Source: Micropterus salmoides (lineage: Eukaryota > Chordata > Actinopteri > Centrarchiformes > Centrarchidae). Taken from it: a stretch of 64,000 nucleotides of DNA. Positions 60,310-64,000 of this stretch are shown here, one piece after another. The notes below the pieces were generated by a model that was not told the origin of the DNA, did not search any database, and worked only from the letters and a program-made list of their open reading frames with translations. Position 1 is the stretch's first letter, and every line of letters begins with the position of its first letter. Both the position numbers and the translations under genes were made by a program. The stretch spans positions 30,026,772-30,090,771 of the forward strand of contig NW_024040374.1 in NCBI RefSeq assembly GCF_014851395.1, written 5' to 3'.

Positions 60310-62970
60310 CATAGAAAAATACTCATTCATATGTGTTGTGTATTGCTTGACAGATTGCTAAACAGGTTCCATCAATAAACACCAAGGAAGCTAGTTCAGA
60401 ATATTTGCTAAAAACGCACTGTGAAACTTAAATTACTAAAAAGTCTTTAACTAGTGTTAAAGTGTTGAACATGGGCTAGCAATTGGCAAAGGTAAATATT
60501 TGAACTAGTACAGCTTCATACTCACAGACATAGGGACAGAATAAACAACCACTAGACTCTTAACTTGCTAGAATCACAAGGGACTGCTACGACCTGTGAG
60601 GATCATGTAATCTACAAGGTTAAAACTACCTCTAGTGAGCTGTCACAACATGGCCCGTGGGACATGACAAAAACGGCAGTGGACACAAAAGACAATATAT
60701 GCAGTAACTGACGCAGTCCACACACAAAAGACACATTTCAGTAGGAACTGAATATTGAAAATAACGTCTTAACGAGCTGGGTCATTTTCATCACATGATA
60801 TGGTAATCTAGTGGAAGTCTTTTGCTCAGTGATTCACACATTTGTGAATTTGAGGAGAATTCTGAAATAAAATGAATGTAAGGAAAGGATCCTGTTATGT
60901 ATTCAAATCCGATTAACTAGTTATGTTTGCTTGAATATTCATGGAGGGTATAATTTTCATATTATGGAGGGGGATTGGCTGATACAGGTCTGTCTTTAGG
61001 TAGTTCCCCTTTTACATTTAAAAAAGTTTACATTGATTACATTCAAATTACAGCTTTAGATCAAGTGGGTTTCCTCTCAACACATCATCGCAGCATTATT
61101 GTTCGGACACCACAAGATCCAGCTTTGTCAAAACAAAAGTGAAAAAAAGTTTCTCTGCTGGTTGACTAAACACATTTTCACCTTTGCTGTACAGAGATCT
61201 TGTTGTTCAAGGAGTGTTGTTTGCTATTCGGCTGGTTTTACTCTTTAAAGAAGTAGAAACTTCCTTGTGAAAAATGAAATTCATGCTTCCTGATGAATAG
61301 CATCCTTGTCATCTACACACGCACACAATTTCATAAGCTGAAAACTTCCGTTAGCAAAAAAACTCCTTTCGGAAGCCATTACTCATGCAATTTCCTGACA
61401 TAATCTAAATGAATTGATAATAACTGCATTTGCTTCAACTTTGATATAATCACTCTTAAGCCTGTCGACTGTGCCCCCTTCCCCCCAAAATGTTCATTAA
61501 CAGATTAATTCTCTCCGAGATGTTGACAGACACACATGACGAAACAGAAAGCACCTTATTTAGAAAGTTGTTATGAAGGAGTGTGTGTGGGCTGGATGTT
61601 GACTGGATTTTAGCCCAGAGGAGCATGTCTTTGCAGTGGCACATGCACTCGCATCCAATGTAACACTTAACCCTCTACTGTGCCTCCCACTGATGCACTG
61701 TAGTCACTTCTCACCTGGCTCTGTTTGAAGTCAGAGCGTCACCCCCAGGTCATGAAAAACATTAGGCGTTGTGATGAAACTTGCGCACACGTTCATGCAC
61801 ACACCGATATGCAAATGCTTTTTTAAGTCATTCTAGCTGCGGGCATTAGAGACACTGATAGCAATGCAGCTCTTTAATCTTTAAAACCCAAGGTGTCATG
61901 CAGTTGCTTTGTAGCTCATATTCACACCTCACTAACAACAACTATCAATCTCTGCTCAGCTGCTACTGTACTAACCTGCTAAATCTCACACACACTGAGA
62001 GCTGAGAAGTTTGTAAATCAAATATTGTTAGATAAAATCTCTGCAAATGTCCATGTTGTGGACTAAAGCACATGAGGAGAATGAAAGGGATGGGGTTGAG
62101 TGAATAAGAATACTGAAAAACAACATTCATCAGTTACACATCCTCTATAACTGCCACTACAAGTTCAGCTCTAACTGCAGATTCCCAAAACAGGAACTGG
62201 CATGATGCACAACTCTCATTACAAAGCGATAATGACAGCAGTTGCCACTGAAAACAGACTGATAGCCAAACAACTCCATCTGTACAAACCTACACTACCA
62301 TACATCATTAACTCCCTTAGACATTTAGACTGTCTCGCACATGTTTGCTTGCTTTTAATTCTCTACTTAAAAGCATCTATCTCCATGTACTTCATTAGTA
62401 GGTATTTTCATTGAATTGCCATGTCTGAAATGACCTTTAAGGGCTATAAATTATTTGTCTTGCTGATGTTTTACTGTTGTTACACAGAGGTCAATTTATT
62501 TTTAGGGATGCTAGCAGCATGGCATCCATCGATCAGTCGGTCAGTCTACCATTTGACTGAGATTGTGTACAGTAATCCATCGTCCCGCAATGTGATCTAC
62601 CAAGCCTAAACGCAATTTCATGTGAGTACAACAACCTCTGTATTTAATACATTTGAGAGGAAGGTGCAAACCGAGATGGCTTCTGTTATTGTTGCGAGGA
62701 GACACAGCCGCAATGAAAGAAGAGGTAGAGAAATTAACAATATTAGATAATATTATTCTATATCCAATATATTGAAATACAAGTATTTTATTTTATTTAT
62801 TCGATGAAGTATATGAATAGAATTTGTTTTGTTTTTTGTATTTTCCTTGAAGCTTTGGCAATACTGTTGTTTTAACATTCACGCCAATAAAGCAAATTCC
62901 GTTTCAACCGGACTTATTTTCTCCGTGAGATGGAAGAATTGAGAAAGTTGCGTGGCGCTGCGGAGAGCCC

Positions 62971-63222
62971 CCAGCTGCAGTATAGTGCATGGATCGTGCG
63001 TAAAATTCATCCAACCAGAGGAAACGATCACCAAATGTTCACAGCGGTACAACCCATTGTAGGTATTGGAGAGGGAATGGGGCGTTGGGGTGTACAGGGC
63101 CAGGGGCCGGAGATCGCTGAGCGACCGGGCACGGTGCAGTCGGTGATTATTCCCTCTGGCTGGATGAAGCACGATCTGCTGTCATTTCCTGGCGTCTGGC
63201 TCATTCCAGCATACTGCAGCTG
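62971..63222. mobile_element. Palindromic foldback element, copy 2
   Basis: The left arm from 62971 (cagctgcagtatagtgcatg ... attcatccaaccagagg ... gatcacc) and the right arm to 63222 (reverse complement cagctgcagtatgctgg ... catccagccagaggg ... atcacc) pair. The right arm has about 25 extra bases. It is related to copy 1 at 51563 in opposite orientation, including the central gtcgctc motif. Confidence 0.65.
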
Positions 63223-63887
63223 TTTCTGCTGGGGTTTCCCAAAGCAGTTTTTCAGGTGTCTGTCCCAAGTACTTAGTGCTATCTCAGACAGGATGGGCAG
63301 GTACGTATGATTTCCACATACTCGGGACGCACTGAATGAAAAAAACCAAGGCTTTTACGCGGTGGCTGCTTACCCTCCTGACTCTCCATGGCGGAAACCA
63401 TTAAAACACGCAAAACCCTTATTTAAATACTGCCACCTCCATTGTGTTTGCACCTGTTGTTAATCACCCATATTTTAGAATGCACACACAATTTAGTACT
63501 CTTTATTCGGGGTGTTAGTGAATCGGGCCCTATGAGCATTCACATACAGACACATCTCAAACTTATAGCTGCAGCCTAAACTCCACCTGTACTCCTTGCC
63601 ATTTTGGTGAGGGTAGAAAGAGTGTATCCGCCATTTTGGGCCGCCATTTCCCAGTTTTTGGACGCCACCAACATAGCAAAACAAAAACACATCTACACAC
63701 AAACCCCCACCCACACTTACACACATTTCCATATGCTTGCTGATTGTTGAATGCTTTTATTTTGATTAGACTAGATGAAACCCTTTTAAAACTGTTTTTT
63801 AATTTGATTATTGTTCCCTGATTTAGTATTGAGCTCAAGGAACTGCTCTTCCAAAGTATAGCCTCACAGAGGGCCGATGTAGACTTT

Positions 63888-64000
63888 CAGGCTACATTCA
63901 CGCTGCAGGCCTTAATGCTCAATTCCGATTTTTTTCCCAGATCTGATTTTTTTGTTTGACAGTTCACATTTTTGCTTAAATGTGGCGCATATCAGACTCC
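63888..64000. mobile_element. Non-autonomous DNA transposon cut by window end
   Basis: caggctacattcacgctgca followed by ggccttaatgctcaattccg, the left end of a teleost repeat. It runs off the window. Confidence 0.55.

Larger units (their letters stand above)
35634..64000 (-). other. NAALADL2: NAALADL2 intron and/or upstream sequence (5' exons not recognised)
   Basis: Everything 5' of the exon A acceptor lies here. Exons for the transmembrane segment and stalk were not found, so this is either one large intron or contains short exons that I missed. Repeats are listed separately. I recognise nothing in 37170-40140 (apart from GT tracts), 40310-40760, 41070-42010, 42330-44150, 44280-45520 (apart from one CA tract), 48080-49190, 52840-54410, 55770-56570, 57400-59890, 60320-62960 and 63230-63880. 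The frames there have no family similarity. Confidence 0.6.

Noticed and set aside
62930..63310. 126-residue plus-strand open frame
   Set aside because: It reads through both arms of the palindromic foldback element; the minus-strand frame over it is its mirror.

Overview
The window is vertebrate nuclear DNA, almost certainly from a ray-finned (probably percomorph) fish. It has long non-coding stretches, many (CA)n/(GT)n microsatellites, and relics of repeat families typical of teleosts: Tc1-like and hAT-like DNA transposons, L2/Rex-type LINE 3' ends, an RTE-type 3' end and tRNA-derived SINEs. There are no operons, prophages, CRISPR arrays or other prokaryotic signals. Nearly all open reading frames in the window are chance frames in introns or repeats.

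One gene is clearly present. Three consecutive coding exons of NAALADL2 (N-acetylated alpha-linked acidic dipeptidase-like 2, a type II membrane protein of the glutamate carboxypeptidase II/transferrin receptor family) lie on the minus strand at 35366-35633, 19579-19698 and 14999-15131. All have consensus splice sites and compatible phases, and together they encode about 173 residues of the extracellular part leading into and through the PA-like region. The gene therefore runs from right to left. The 5' exons (cytoplasmic tail, transmembrane segment) should lie to the right and the 3' exons (peptidase-like and dimerisation domains) to the left. I could not recognise any of them inside the window, which fits the very large introns known for this gene in other vertebrates.

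Layout. 1-14998 is the intron downstream of the third exon. It holds a pair of direct repeats, a 1.2-kb terminal-inverted-repeat element, a large inverted repeat containing a fish MITE, a mariner-like MITE, a 0.9-kb TIR element, long microsatellites and a possible TATA promoter on the plus strand near 13.9 kb. 15132-19578 is a 4.4-kb intron with two LINE fragments. 19699-35365 is a 15.7-kb intron with a pre-miRNA-sized hairpin, a block that looks like a conserved non-coding element near 23.1-23.6 kb, several SINE heads, and a dense cluster of DNA-transposon relics at 29.9-32.3 kb. 35634-64000 is intron or upstream sequence. It contains LINE relics, an RTE-type insertion with a perfect 13-bp target-site duplication, a roughly 300-bp-arm inverted repeat at 40.8-42.3 kb, two copies of a palindromic (foldback) element, a 1.1-kb hAT-like element and two ends of one Tc1-like family.

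I found no new protein-coding system. The most unusual things are structural: the 40.8-42.3 kb inverted repeat, the foldback family with two copies, and the hairpin at 21641-21710. Repeat family names are from memory of teleost repeat consensus sequences and were not checked against a database.
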